Positions 18,601 through 25,473 of a stretch of DNA of 64,000 nucleotides are shown here, in pieces (positions within the stretch are counted from its first letter, which is position 1; every line of letters starts with the position of its first letter). The notes under the pieces are model-generated. The model was not told the origin of the DNA, did no database searches, and worked only from the letters and a program-made list of their open reading frames with translations. A program made the translations under genes and the position numbers. The stretch lies in NCBI RefSeq assembly GCF_000969825.1, contig NZ_KQ033919.1, forward strand, positions 958,873 through 1,022,872. Reading direction: 5' to 3'. This DNA is from Parabacteroides gordonii MS-1 = DSM 23371. GTDB lineage: Bacteria; Bacteroidota; Bacteroidia; Bacteroidales; Tannerellaceae.

Positions 18601-18795
18601 GTTCTGGGTTGCGATGGCTATATCATGATCGAACCGATGGCCACTATTGAAACGCTGGTTACTGATATGATGGGACGAATCTTCTATCATGGCCGGCTTA
18701 CAGAGAAGATGCAAATTCCTGTATCCGAAGGCGTATATCTGGTTCGTTTGTCGAACAAAGAAAAGGCTGTTACAGTTAAAGTAATAGTCAGATAA
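12670..18795 (+). CDS. Giant secreted beta-helix / Ig-repeat surface protein
   Basis: A 2041-residue exported protein with a signal peptide at about residues 1-21. About 22-1000 holds three parallel beta-helix blocks: a DUF1565-like start (IYVNGSSGNDTNNSGT), a second from LTIEGAGKDKTTIKG, and a third from ITLEGNGYTLSG. Residues about 1075-1385 hold four InlB/Listeria-Bacteroides-type repeats ending in AEFE, AKFK, AEFN and AVMR. MBG-like domains follow at about 1388-1460 and 1632-1705, then an acidic linker (GDDDGGDDEPG) and a Big_2 Ig domain at about 1882-1963. The last 75 residues resemble the DUF6383/type IX sorting-type C-terminal domain (MMGRIFYHGRL, GVYLVRLSNKE). Role unknown; adhesion or glycan binding is an inference. 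It is monocistronic, with its own promoter, structured leader and terminator. Confidence 0.9.
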   Translation: MKIRLLTILAAILAATSVGWAETSTIYVNGSSGNDTNNSGTDVSPVKTIAKAITLVSDGGTIYVAAGEYTENIEISKPLSLIGSGTNKPTKESTSENDAYLTGKIQITKAGSTTIENVKMVRAANTSYGNGNGMIEMIVANVTLTVDNCCMINSKSGSENTGGGTNHFITIGSSASGATVNLTNSDLYMDGAYQRAITNRASVGAKIKVKKSQIIGIGTNTQCRPLALYNEGSETEIIDSKILLNEHGYAISAECANSKITIDNSEIRGFAALAIREAGMTIKIENSILTGRQNYSGESDGYGALVFEYGVDPTNNTVTINNSIITNEHINTASACMYPIDFGDKAANNTVTLKDSRLRLTSNQTPAMVYRFNANNNVLLEGNGNVFSYNTTNKPLTKANQNDVLANDKESCMIAYKADGSLMNAIIDWKSLSNQGIISFKDVSRMTIPEGTFELPQTFTLDKSLTIEGAGKDKTTIKGHIEVNPKQGETATLTAKGLTLEGNNNNFGHGIIGITGNGTGKVGLTDCKISGGALKGQTAAVGVRMESAGAELTMKNTDINVYYYGLGLREKNQKVTINGGSITGRAAIMTSAGNLGGYLDPTGTSITATGTTFIGKTIAQGEGESYGTIVLQEKYNGVKGEFTNCAIETVPGIDNGKNAEKQMSALCVRSYGNTLNFSGGKLSATYAENNIAGINSKIHASVIQLGWHDADFKGDDVSTPSQNTIALRNCELKAKEGEKYLVTTFRRDINQQYDALTINGTAYSVNAGNVLKLYQVDKNGKFVDDNGKVISQVKDLASLKSAIASASDGSTIHLSNDITGITESDLPIEIKKAITLEGNGYTLSGTYTEGGGTALKHLLDITSNDVVIRNLTVEKAFRSGINVTGVTGVILENIVSRNNASVGLTVNSSEVTATNLTTNGNGWKAGVNVDKGQNVTSEPIFTFSNSSFGEAVAIYSDLADAPLSYVVAPANSGWTKHANQGDNKKTIWKIDAFVPTITAIPEIKVNMLEAGQTLSSVLLVKGVAQYNNVAVAGTFSWNNPAEVIKAGNNNYKVLFTPSDLIKYAITECEVSIEAKQYYTVTTGVCQNGKVSITNGNINNRYAEGTELTLTNTPDAGYQLKAGSLAGKMTVTEDKVITAEFEAIQQTVTLRVDGGNGSISVNGKTDHSGSVTVQQGKEIVVQAIPSSGYVLESLSCTGGKVISKDAVTVDKDFTITAKFKALPPQEYSVQVTSPEHGKILLFDDKGNAIAAGSSVTANSKVSVLAVADEGYQLQANSLKNNSTEITNGSISVTANAVITAEFNIQQFEVKSSIPSNEGSITLTKGQSGNFTSGNVDYGQMMKATVTPADGYKLLTLLVNGKEIPNGGSFTVKAATTVKAVMRKLATITIDETAQTYVYDGTEKAFVVKTTPAGIGGFTVTCSGTHTEVGSYDVTISRGADDTYAAINKTISGGLVIAQAEMKGVAIPTAENGTIKTTSADGAYAWKNGQTIGNTETVYDAIFTPNNKNYAPITFSIPTGKGEAKKVSFEWESLPTRSALRNEPEAAGSLSITANGAEGSIVILNGNSQLNSGDLYATQKIRLRAIPGANASANVTWTVSGGELDKTVGNEVTLTLGTGDNIVTATFAPKGEPTNPTISGELTYNGSIQVPTITGGSDWQITFKQGGQIIQNPTDAGDYDVIASYPGDANYKAVTDKNIGTFTIKPKKVTATVTAASSILQGQSLAQSIITGTADADGTFEWNTDTKNTPITTAGTQNKQPIKFVPTSTNYEELTGLSTSVEVTEVKGLTLRTLNLTVTNPDGGTVTMKLNDQEVASGATITKDDKITVETSPNSNYTSTVSVTGATNVGGVYTVGDAGNVEVKVTFTQKSTPGDDDGGDDEPGVVTITDVVLDSSSKTLAVGEEFKLTASVKPADADQSVTWSSSDETVATVKKGTVKALKAGKATITATASDDTHYAECEVTVSVATGIDELIASTRVLGCDGYIMIEPMATIETLVTDMMGRIFYHGRLTEKMQIPVSEGVYLVRLSNKEKAVTVKVIVR

Positions 18796-18805
18796 TCCAT
18801 ACAAC

Positions 18806-18866
18806 AAACCCACCTTCAGAAATCCATTCACCCAATGAATGGATTCCGAAGGTGGGTTTATTTTTC
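18806..18866. terminator. Bidirectional terminator
   Basis: AAACCCACCTTC (18806-18817) pairs with GAAGGTGGGTTT (18848-18859), with an inner ATCCATTC/GAATGGAT stem. U-tracts are present on both sides, so it serves the surface protein gene and the convergent DUF486 gene. Confidence 0.9.
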
Positions 18867-18878
18867 TTCGATTACCTT

Positions 18879-19250
18879 TTATTTCTTAAACACCAAATAG
18901 ACAGCTGCAACCAACAGCAAACAAGCCAGCGCATGATTCCACTTAAAGGATTCTCCCTTAAAAGCGATCGTGCTGAAAGCGATAAAGACGACTAACGTAA
19001 TAACCTCCTGAATCACTTTTAGTTGTATCAGGTTGAACGGGCCACCATTCTCACGGAATCCCATCCGGTTAGCGGGAACCTGAAAACAATATTCAAAGAA
19101 AGCAATCCCCCAGCTAAACAAGATAACACCGATCAACGGCAGACTCTCAAACCAACTGAACTGCTGTTTCATCTTCAGATGACCGTACCATGCCAATGTC
19201 ATAAAGACATTCGATACGACTAATAACAGAATAGCATAAAATCCCTGCAT
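18879..19250 (-). CDS. DMT-superfamily membrane protein (DUF486)
   Basis: A 123-residue inner-membrane protein with four predicted helices (about residues 4-23, 36-52, 80-97 and 104-121). The order and spacing, and motifs such as SWGIAFFEYCFQVPANRMG and QLKVIQEVITLVVF, match the DUF486 family of small drug/metabolite-transporter relatives. Substrate is unknown. It lies 3 bp downstream of ttcA on the same strand and is probably cotranscribed with it. Confidence 0.9.
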   Translation of the reverse strand: MQGFYAILLLVVSNVFMTLAWYGHLKMKQQFSWFESLPLIGVILFSWGIAFFEYCFQVPANRMGFRENGGPFNLIQLKVIQEVITLVVFIAFSTIAFKGESFKWNHALACLLLVAAVYLVFKK

Positions 19251-19253
19251 AAT

Positions 19254-20000
19254 TTATTTCTTTTTTTGAGGAAGATAATCGTGTTGTATATTCGACATGC
19301 TGTTCCAGATACTGTAACGAGCCTCCGGATTAATCGCTTCCAGCCGTGCCAGTACCTCTTTCATATCCGAACGGCTGGAACCGGATTCGTAAGGGCAATT
19401 CTTGATCTGTTTGCGGTAGCCTTTCCAGGCTGCAATACGGATCAGTTCCTTTTCTTCCACCAGACACATCGGACGGATAATCTCCATCTCGAACTTATCC
19501 ATCTTCAGGCGGGCAGGCATCGTCCCGAAAGCTCCCTGATGCGTCATATTCATCAGTAACGTTTCAATAATATCATCCTGATGATGACCGAGAGCGATCT
19601 TGTTGCAGTTATGCTTTTTGGCTATATCGAACAGCGCTTTCCTACGTGTCCAGGAACAAAGGAAACAAGGAGACTTGCGGGTGTCGGTCGATGCATCGAA
19701 GCTCGTTTCGTGCACAATAAACGGCAAGCCGTGTTCATCGGCACAGCTCTTCAGATATTCCATATCCGAACTATAAGGTATATTGGTCATCACAATATGA
19801 GCAACAACCACTTCAAAGCGTGGATGGTATATTTTAGAACGCCGTCCCAGCAGATCGACCAGGGCTAAAGAGTCCTTCCCGCCCGACAATCCGATCAGGA
19901 TACGGTCGCCATCGGCAATCAGGCCATACTCATAAATAGCCTTTTTCACCTTCTCCTCTACTTTCCGGAACAGGAGCTCTTCTGCAGTCAACTTTGCCAT
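19254..20000 (-). CDS. ttcA: tRNA 2-thiocytidine(32) synthetase-type PP-loop ATPase
   Basis: TtcA activates C32 of certain tRNAs by adenylation and replaces its oxygen with sulfur, using an oxygen-sensitive [4Fe-4S] cluster. The 248-residue product has the PP-loop SGGKDS (residues 39-44), the cluster motif CFLC (Cys112, Cys115) and a third cysteine in NCPYESGSSR (Cys202), matching the three cluster ligands of TtcA. GHHQDD supplies the ATP-site histidines. A good minus-strand promoter (-7 TATTTTTG, 20027-20020) precedes it. The divergent neighbour is a TPR/PD40 gene. Confidence 0.92.
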   Translation of the reverse strand: MAKLTAEELLFRKVEEKVKKAIYEYGLIADGDRILIGLSGGKDSLALVDLLGRRSKIYHPRFEVVVAHIVMTNIPYSSDMEYLKSCADEHGLPFIVHETSFDASTDTRKSPCFLCSWTRRKALFDIAKKHNCNKIALGHHQDDIIETLLMNMTHQGAFGTMPARLKMDKFEMEIIRPMCLVEEKELIRIAAWKGYRKQIKNCPYESGSSRSDMKEVLARLEAINPEARYSIWNSMSNIQHDYLPQKKK

Positions 20001-20019
20001 ATTTATTCTAAATCGGGCA

Positions 20020-20077
20020 CAAAAATAGATATTTATCCAATGAATTGTATGCCTAACTAAAAATATTATTATCTTTG
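20020..20077. promoter_or_regulatory. Divergent promoter pair, ttcA and TPR/PD40 gene
   Basis: Minus strand: TATTTTTG at 20027-20020 for ttcA. Plus strand: TATCTTTG at 20070-20077 with TTG at 20045-20047 as a possible -33, for the gene at 20109. Both -7 boxes match TAnnTTTG exactly. Confidence 0.7.
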
Positions 20078-20108
20078 AATCAGTATAATTATATTACAAC
20101 TAGAGAAA

Positions 20109-21548
20109 ATGAGCCGGTTATCTAAGAAACTGTTTTACACAATTGGAATTACATTACTTTGCTGCAGCCTGCAGGCACAAAGCCTGGACCAGGCTAAAAA
20201 ACTATACAATGACGGACAATACGCCGAAGCTAAACCAGCATTTGAAAAGCTGGTGAAACAAGCCCCGAGCAACTCGTCCTACAATCATTGGTATGGTGTT
20301 TGCTGTTTTGAAACGGGCGACCTGGCCGGTGCGGAAAAACACCTGAAAGTGGCAGTAAAACGAAAAGTACAGGATGCTTACCGCTATCTGGCGGATGTTT
20401 ACTATCAGACCTATCGCTTTGACGAAGCCGCCGAGATGCTGGAGGAATACATCGAACTGCTGACTAAAAAGAAACAAGACACGCAGGCATTCGACAACCA
20501 ACTGTCGCTGGCAGAGAACGCCCACCGCATGATGGAAAAGACCGAAGATGTCCAGATAATCGACAGCCTGGTAATGGATAAAGAGAATTTCCTCGCAGCC
20601 TACACACTGAGTGAAGAAAGCGGAACACTGACTTCATTCAAAGATTTCTTCCAGACAAACGAACCGGAATCCTCCACGGTCTACATGAACCAGAAGGGGG
20701 ATAAGATATATTATGCACATGCCACGGACAACGATCGTTATTGTCTCTTCACCCAATCCAGATTAATGGATAAATGGGGAGACGAAAAACAATTGCCGAT
20801 GAACATCAACAGCAATGATGACGACAACTATCCGTTCGTCCTGTCTGACGGCGTAACGATCTATTACGCCTCCAAAGGAAACGGTTCGTTAGGCGGATAC
20901 GACCTGTTCGTCACCCGCTATAACATCAACTCAGATACCTATCTGGCTCCGGAACAGTTGAGTATGCCGTTCAATTCGCCGTTCAACGACTACATGATGG
21001 TGTACGACGAGACGAAAGAACTGGGATGGTTTGTTTCCGACCGCTTCCAACCGGAAGACAAAGTATGTGTCTACCTCTTCATTCCCAACAACGAACACAG
21101 CCGCGTGGAAAGCGACGACATCGAAGTGAAACGCGCCCGTGCCGCCATCACCTCCATACAGGATTCATGGAAAGCAGGAAGCGATTACACGAACCTCATC
21201 GAACTGGCTCACAAGGAAATACCCTATGGAGAAGTGAAGATAGACAAAGATTTCGAGTTTGTGATAAACAATAGTCTGGTTTATTATAAACTGGATCAGA
21301 TCAAGAGCCCGGAAGCAAGAAGTTATTACGAAAAAGTTGTTTCGCTGAACAAACAGATAAAAGAACTGAACGATAAGCTGGCCGATCTCAGAGCCTCCTA
21401 TTCTTCCGGGAATAGTGCCAAGAAAGAACAGTTGAAGCCGACAATCCTCAATGCGGAAGAGCAGCTGAACGACTTGCTCAGCCAACCTGAAGGTTTGGAA
21501 AAGAAAGCCCGTAACACGGAGATAAATTATTTAAAGAGTAACAGATAA
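20109..21548 (+). CDS. Secreted TPR and PD40 (WD40-like) repeat protein
   Basis: A 479-residue protein with a signal peptide (cleavage near LQAQSLD, about residue 23). TPR-like helices span about residues 24-150 (AKKLYNDGQYAEAKPAFEKL, HWYGVCCFETGDLAGAEKHL). A PD40-type beta-propeller part covers about 185-340 (KIYYAHATDNDRYCLF, TIYYASKGNGSLGGYDLFV). The C-terminal 100 residues are predicted coiled coil (LNKQIKELNDKLADLRASY). The combination resembles periplasmic scaffold proteins found near OmpA-type genes in Bacteroidetes, but no OmpA domain is present. It is 16 bp before the NfeD-like gene and probably heads this operon. Confidence 0.85.
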   Translation: MSRLSKKLFYTIGITLLCCSLQAQSLDQAKKLYNDGQYAEAKPAFEKLVKQAPSNSSYNHWYGVCCFETGDLAGAEKHLKVAVKRKVQDAYRYLADVYYQTYRFDEAAEMLEEYIELLTKKKQDTQAFDNQLSLAENAHRMMEKTEDVQIIDSLVMDKENFLAAYTLSEESGTLTSFKDFFQTNEPESSTVYMNQKGDKIYYAHATDNDRYCLFTQSRLMDKWGDEKQLPMNINSNDDDNYPFVLSDGVTIYYASKGNGSLGGYDLFVTRYNINSDTYLAPEQLSMPFNSPFNDYMMVYDETKELGWFVSDRFQPEDKVCVYLFIPNNEHSRVESDDIEVKRARAAITSIQDSWKAGSDYTNLIELAHKEIPYGEVKIDKDFEFVINNSLVYYKLDQIKSPEARSYYEKVVSLNKQIKELNDKLADLRASYSSGNSAKKEQLKPTILNAEEQLNDLLSQPEGLEKKARNTEINYLKSNR

Positions 21549-21564
21549 TTCAACCACTACTATT

Positions 21565-22053
21565 ATGATTTGGGAAGTAACCATTATTGTTTTTTTAATG
21601 CTCGTAGCCATCGTGCTTATCCTGTTGGAGATATTCCTTCTACCGGGTATAACGATTGCCGGAATCGGAGGATTCCTTTTTGCCGCCGCCGGTGTTATTT
21701 ATGCTTATTCGGTCGGTGAAACGGCAGGACATATCACATTATTCCTGTCACTGGCAACTTTCGGCGGAGCATTTGTATGGTTATTACGTTCCCGGTCGTT
21801 TAACAGGGTGGCCCTGAAAACGGATGTCGACTCGAAACTGACCTCCAGCCGCGACTTGGGTATCGAACCCGGTGATGAAGGCGTCACGCTCTCCCGCCTC
21901 GCTCCCATCGGTAAAGCCCGCTTCAAGGGAATTACGGTTGAAGCGAAGTCGATGGACGAGTTGATAGACGAGAACACGGAAATCGAAGTCGTACGTGTAG
22001 ACGGTTATAATGTATTGGTAAAGAAAAAAGAACAATCAGATATTCACGCTTAA
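21565..22053 (+). CDS. NfeD-family membrane protein
   Basis: A 162-residue short NfeD protein. Hydrophobic segments fill about residues 4-75, including the glycine-rich [21 protein letters not shown]. The C-terminal OB-fold-like domain (about 95-155) shows the typical TTLRPSG-like spacing as [16 protein letters not shown] and ends [11 protein letters not shown]. Short NfeD proteins pair with flotillins, and floA begins 10 bp downstream, which supports a joint role in membrane domain organisation. Confidence 0.92.
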   Translation: MIWEVTIIVFLMLVAIVLILLEIFLLPGITIAGIGGFLFAAAGVIYAYSVGETAGHITLFLSLATFGGAFVWLLRSRSFNRVALKTDVDSKLTSSRDLGIEPGDEGVTLSRLAPIGKARFKGITVEAKSMDELIDENTEIEVVRVDGYNVLVKKKEQSDIHA

Positions 22054-22063
22054 TTATATTTAT

Positions 22064-23059
22064 ATGGAAGAATTGAACTATTTGCCTTTTATCCTACTGG
22101 GTGCAGCGGTCTTGCTGCTGGCAATTTTCTTTTACTATGTGCCGTTCCTGCTCTGGATCTCGGCCAAGGTTTCGGGTGTTAACATTTCGCTGATACAGCT
22201 GTTCCTGATGCGTATCCGTAATGTTCCTCCCTATGTTATTGCCCGTGCTATGATCGAAGCGCACAAAGCCGGTCTCAAAACATTGACTCGTGATGAACTG
22301 GAAGCGCACTACCTGGCTGGCGGACATGTTGAGAAAGTGGTTCATGCGCTGGTGTCTGCTTCCAAAGCAAACATCGACCTGCCTTTCCAGATGGCTACTG
22401 CTATCGACCTGGCCGGCCGTGATGTATTCGAAGCCGTTCAGATGTCGGTTAACCCGAAAGTGATCGACACACCTCCTGTGACTGCCGTTGCGAAAGACGG
22501 TATCCAGTTGATCGCCAAAGCCCGTGTTACCGTTCGTGCTAACATCAAACAATTGGTGGGTGGTGCCGGTGAAGAAACAATCCTGGCGCGTGTCGGTGAA
22601 GGTATCGTATCATCGATCGGTTCGTCGGAAAGTCATAAGACCGTATTGGAAAATCCGGACTCTATCTCTAAACTAGTATTACGTAAAGGGCTGGATGCCG
22701 GTACGGCATTCGAGATTCTGTCCATCGACATCGCGGATATCGATATAGGTAAGAATATCGGTGCATTCCTTCAGATGGATCAGGCGCAGGCCGACAAAAA
22801 CATCGCCCAGGCTAAGGCTGAAGAACGTCGTGCTATGGCTGTTGCCCTTGAACAGGAAATGAAAGCGAAAGCCCAGGAAGCCCGTGCAAAGGTGATCGAA
22901 GCAGAAGCAGAAGTACCAAAAGCAATGGCGGAAGCTTTCCGTTCAGGAAATCTGGGTATCATGGATTATTATAAAATGAAGAACATCGACGCGGACACTT
23001 CTATGCGCGAAGCCATAGCAAAGCCAGCCAATGCTCCTTCAAAACCGCTTAAAGACTAA
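22064..23059 (+). CDS. floA: Flotillin-like protein FloA
   Basis: A 331-residue membrane-associated SPFH/flotillin-like scaffold of functional membrane microdomains. It has an N-terminal hydrophobic region (about residues 6-50), the characteristic [21 protein letters not shown] segment and a Band7-like core. An Ala/Glu/Lys-rich coiled coil covers about 240-295 ([20 protein letters not shown]). Length matches FloA. The NfeD partner precedes it directly. A nucleoside phosphorylase begins 3 bp after its stop, so the operon continues into nucleotide salvage genes. Confidence 0.95.
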   Translation: MEELNYLPFILLGAAVLLLAIFFYYVPFLLWISAKVSGVNISLIQLFLMRIRNVPPYVIARAMIEAHKAGLKTLTRDELEAHYLAGGHVEKVVHALVSASKANIDLPFQMATAIDLAGRDVFEAVQMSVNPKVIDTPPVTAVAKDGIQLIAKARVTVRANIKQLVGGAGEETILARVGEGIVSSIGSSESHKTVLENPDSISKLVLRKGLDAGTAFEILSIDIADIDIGKNIGAFLQMDQAQADKNIAQAKAEERRAMAVALEQEMKAKAQEARAKVIEAEAEVPKAMAEAFRSGNLGIMDYYKMKNIDADTSMREAIAKPANAPSKPLKD

Positions 23060-23062
23060 AAA

Positions 23063-23932
23063 ATGAGAGTTATTCCTGAATCCGAATTAATCATAAATGC
23101 AGATGGAAGCGCTTTCCATCTGCATCTTAAGCCGGAGCAGCTGGCAGACAGAGTAGTCCTGGTTGGTGACCCCGACAGGGTTTCAACCGTAGCTTCTTAC
23201 TTCGACACACAGGAGTGTGAGGTTTCCAGCCGGGAATTCCACTCTATTACCGGTAGGTATAAAGGAAAGCGCATCACCGTTGTTTCACATGGTATCGGTA
23301 CGGATAATATCGATATCGTACTGAATGAGCTGGATGCATTGGCTAATATAGACTTTGCAACCCGCACGGTTAAGCCGGAGTTCAAACAGCTTACCTTGGT
23401 TCGCGTCGGTACATCCGGCGGACTTCAGCCGTTTGTACCTGTCGGCACGTACGTTGCTGCCGGAAAATCGATCGGTTTTGACGGGGTTATTTATTTTTAT
23501 GCCGATACCGAACGTGTCAGAGATACCCGTTTTGAAGCCGAATTGAAAAAGCAGCTGGACTGGAAGCTATCAGGCCTCTCCCCTTATGTGGTCTCTGCCG
23601 ATCCGTCTCTGATAGAGCAGATCACGAAAAATGATATCATCCGTGGCGTAACTATTGCCGCCAACGGTTTCTATGGCCCGCAAGGCCGTGAACTCCGGTT
23701 GCCGCTGGCCGACCCGCAACTAAACGGGAAGATCGAAGCGTTCGACTACAACGGACAGAAAATAACCAATTTCGAAATGGAAAGTTCATCCCTGGCCGGT
23801 CTGGCCGCACTCATGGGACACCGTGCCATGACTGTCTGCTGCATCATCGCAGGCCGTGTCGACAAGGATATGAACACAAACTACAAAGGCTCTTTAACAG
23901 GGCTGATAGAAACGGTGTTAGAACGTATCTGA
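23063..23932 (+). CDS. Nucleoside phosphorylase (uridine phosphorylase-like)
   Basis: A 289-residue PNP/UDP-family phosphorylase that cleaves a nucleoside with phosphate to give base and ribose-1-phosphate. GDPDRVSTVASYFD near residues 34-47 is the N-terminal phosphate-binding motif. VRVGTSGGLQPFVPVGTYV is the family signature, and NFEMESSSLAGLAALMGH contains the ribose-binding Met-Glu. The sequence is closest to Bacteroidetes uridine phosphorylases, but base specificity cannot be fixed from the sequence alone. rpiA starts 2 bp later, which fits ribose salvage. Confidence 0.9.
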   Translation: MRVIPESELIINADGSAFHLHLKPEQLADRVVLVGDPDRVSTVASYFDTQECEVSSREFHSITGRYKGKRITVVSHGIGTDNIDIVLNELDALANIDFATRTVKPEFKQLTLVRVGTSGGLQPFVPVGTYVAAGKSIGFDGVIYFYADTERVRDTRFEAELKKQLDWKLSGLSPYVVSADPSLIEQITKNDIIRGVTIAANGFYGPQGRELRLPLADPQLNGKIEAFDYNGQKITNFEMESSSLAGLAALMGHRAMTVCCIIAGRVDKDMNTNYKGSLTGLIETVLERI

Positions 23933-23934
23933 TT

Positions 23935-24642
23935 ATGAACCGGGAGAAAACAATAATAGATTCATTGGAATGGGGAAAGGCTATTTCCAATAAAGAGGAA
24001 AAGCTGAAAGTTGCCGTTAAGATTGCTTCGATGGTAAAGGACGGGGACATTATAGGTGTCGGTTCAGGCTCTACGGCTTATCTGGCCCTGCAGAAGATCG
24101 CCGAACGTATCCGGATAGAGCAGCTTCATATCCGTGCAATCCCCACTTCGCAGGAAATTAAAATGGCTTGCGCCCAACTGGGTGTTCCCCTCACGAGCCT
24201 GTTGGAACATAAGCCGGACTGGACATTTGACGGTGCGGACGAAATAGACTCTAATCATAATATGATAAAAGGGCGTGGCGGGGCTATGTTTAAAGAGAAG
24301 CTACTCATAAGTTCCAGTCCGCGGACTTATATTATTGCCGATCCGTCAAAGATGGTCTCCAAACTGGGTTCCCGTTTTCCCGTTCCGGTTGAAATATACC
24401 CGGATGCCCTGACGCATGCCGCACAGGCACTCGAATCCCTCACCCCGAAAGAAATGAAACTCCGGATGGCACAGGGGAAAGACGGCCCTATCATCACTGA
24501 AAACGGAAATCTGATCCTGGATGTCTGGTTCGACAATATTCCCGACAACCTGGAAAATTCGATCAAGTCTATAACAGGCGTTATAGAAAGCGGACTTTTC
24601 ATGCATTATGAAGTACAGATACTCAGTAGCGAAAACCTATAA
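23935..24642 (+). CDS. rpiA: Ribose-5-phosphate isomerase A
   Basis: RpiA interconverts ribose-5-phosphate and ribulose-5-phosphate in the pentose phosphate pathway. The 235-residue product has VGSGSTAYLAL (phosphate loop), DGADEID with catalytic Asp residues, and KGRGGAMFKEKLL with the catalytic Glu/Lys region. It is the last gene of the TPR/PD40, nfeD, floA, phosphorylase, rpiA run and is followed by a terminator. Joint transcription with the phosphorylase would channel ribose phosphate into central metabolism. Confidence 0.96.
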   Translation: MNREKTIIDSLEWGKAISNKEEKLKVAVKIASMVKDGDIIGVGSGSTAYLALQKIAERIRIEQLHIRAIPTSQEIKMACAQLGVPLTSLLEHKPDWTFDGADEIDSNHNMIKGRGGAMFKEKLLISSSPRTYIIADPSKMVSKLGSRFPVPVEIYPDALTHAAQALESLTPKEMKLRMAQGKDGPIITENGNLILDVWFDNIPDNLENSIKSITGVIESGLFMHYEVQILSSENL

Positions 24643-24646
24643 AACA

Positions 24647-24696
24647 AAACGCCTCTTGCAAAAGACTTATCCGGTCTGCAAGAGGCGTTTCTTTTT
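24647..24696. terminator. Bidirectional terminator between rpiA and the nitroreductase gene
   Basis: A 14-bp perfect stem (AAACGCCTCTTGCA at 24647-24660, TGCAAGAGGCGTTT at 24677-24690) with T-rich flank CTTTTT on the plus side and A-rich flank on the other. Confidence 0.93.
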
Positions 24697-24707
24697 ACTT
24701 ATGTATC

Positions 24708-25454
24708 TTATTTCATAAATCCTTGATCCTTTAATACTTTCAGTAGGACTTCCGAGAAATATTCATTATTCTTCTTTGTATAACGAATATCGGTAAACAC
24801 TTGTGCCAGCGTTTCCTTATTATTTTCCTTCACAAACTGCTTATTGACTTCCAAAGCTTCCTTTGCACAATACAATTCATCTATCGAAGCCGGCGTATAA
24901 TCCATATATGTCTCCTGATGGACAACAGCAGCCAACGGCAAACGTTCTACCTGTTCCGGCAGCGGTTGAGCCGGGTAACCGACAGTTACCGTTACAATGG
25001 GAACGACCAGACGGGGCAATGACAAAGCATCAATAATCTTATCTGCATTATAAGCAGTCGTACCCAAGTAACAGATACCTAAACCTCTCTCTTCTGCCGC
25101 ATCACAGAAACTCTGGGCGAACAGCATCGCATCGATCGTTGCCGCAATAAAAGTTTGCAGATTGTCGAAGCCCGCTTCGGCATTGCGTTGTTCGGCCCAT
25201 TTCACAAAACGGTTGGCATCAGCACAGAAAGTCAGGACGACCGGAGCTGTCGTAATCATCGGCTGGTTGAAATGTGCCGGAGCCAACTTCTCCTTATTTG
25301 CTTGTTCACGGGTAACGACCACACTATACAACTGCATATTTCCGGTATTGGATGCACGGGCAGCCACTTCCAGCAGTTCATTCAACAACGGTTCGGAGAT
25401 ATCCTGTGTCGTATATTTGCGGATAGTTCTCCTGTTCTTCATTATATCTATCAT
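24708..25454 (-). CDS. Nitroreductase-family NAD(P)H-dependent oxidoreductase
   Basis: A 248-residue FMN-dependent oxidoreductase of the NfsA/FRP-like class. The N-terminal FMN phosphate contacts are in MKNRRTIRKYT. RASNTGNMQLYSVVV lies near the flavin ring, and EERGLGICYLGTTAYNAD with VTVGYPAQP completes the family pattern. The physiological substrate is unknown; homologues reduce nitro compounds, quinones or flavins. The gene lies 19 bp downstream of the ATPase gene on the same strand and may be cotranscribed from the promoter at 26684-26677. Confidence 0.92.
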   Translation of the reverse strand: MIDIMKNRRTIRKYTTQDISEPLLNELLEVAARASNTGNMQLYSVVVTREQANKEKLAPAHFNQPMITTAPVVLTFCADANRFVKWAEQRNAEAGFDNLQTFIAATIDAMLFAQSFCDAAEERGLGICYLGTTAYNADKIIDALSLPRLVVPIVTVTVGYPAQPLPEQVERLPLAAVVHQETYMDYTPASIDELYCAKEALEVNKQFVKENNKETLAQVFTDIRYTKKNNEYFSEVLLKVLKDQGFMK

Positions 25455-25473
25455 ATCTATTTTTTATAACGTA

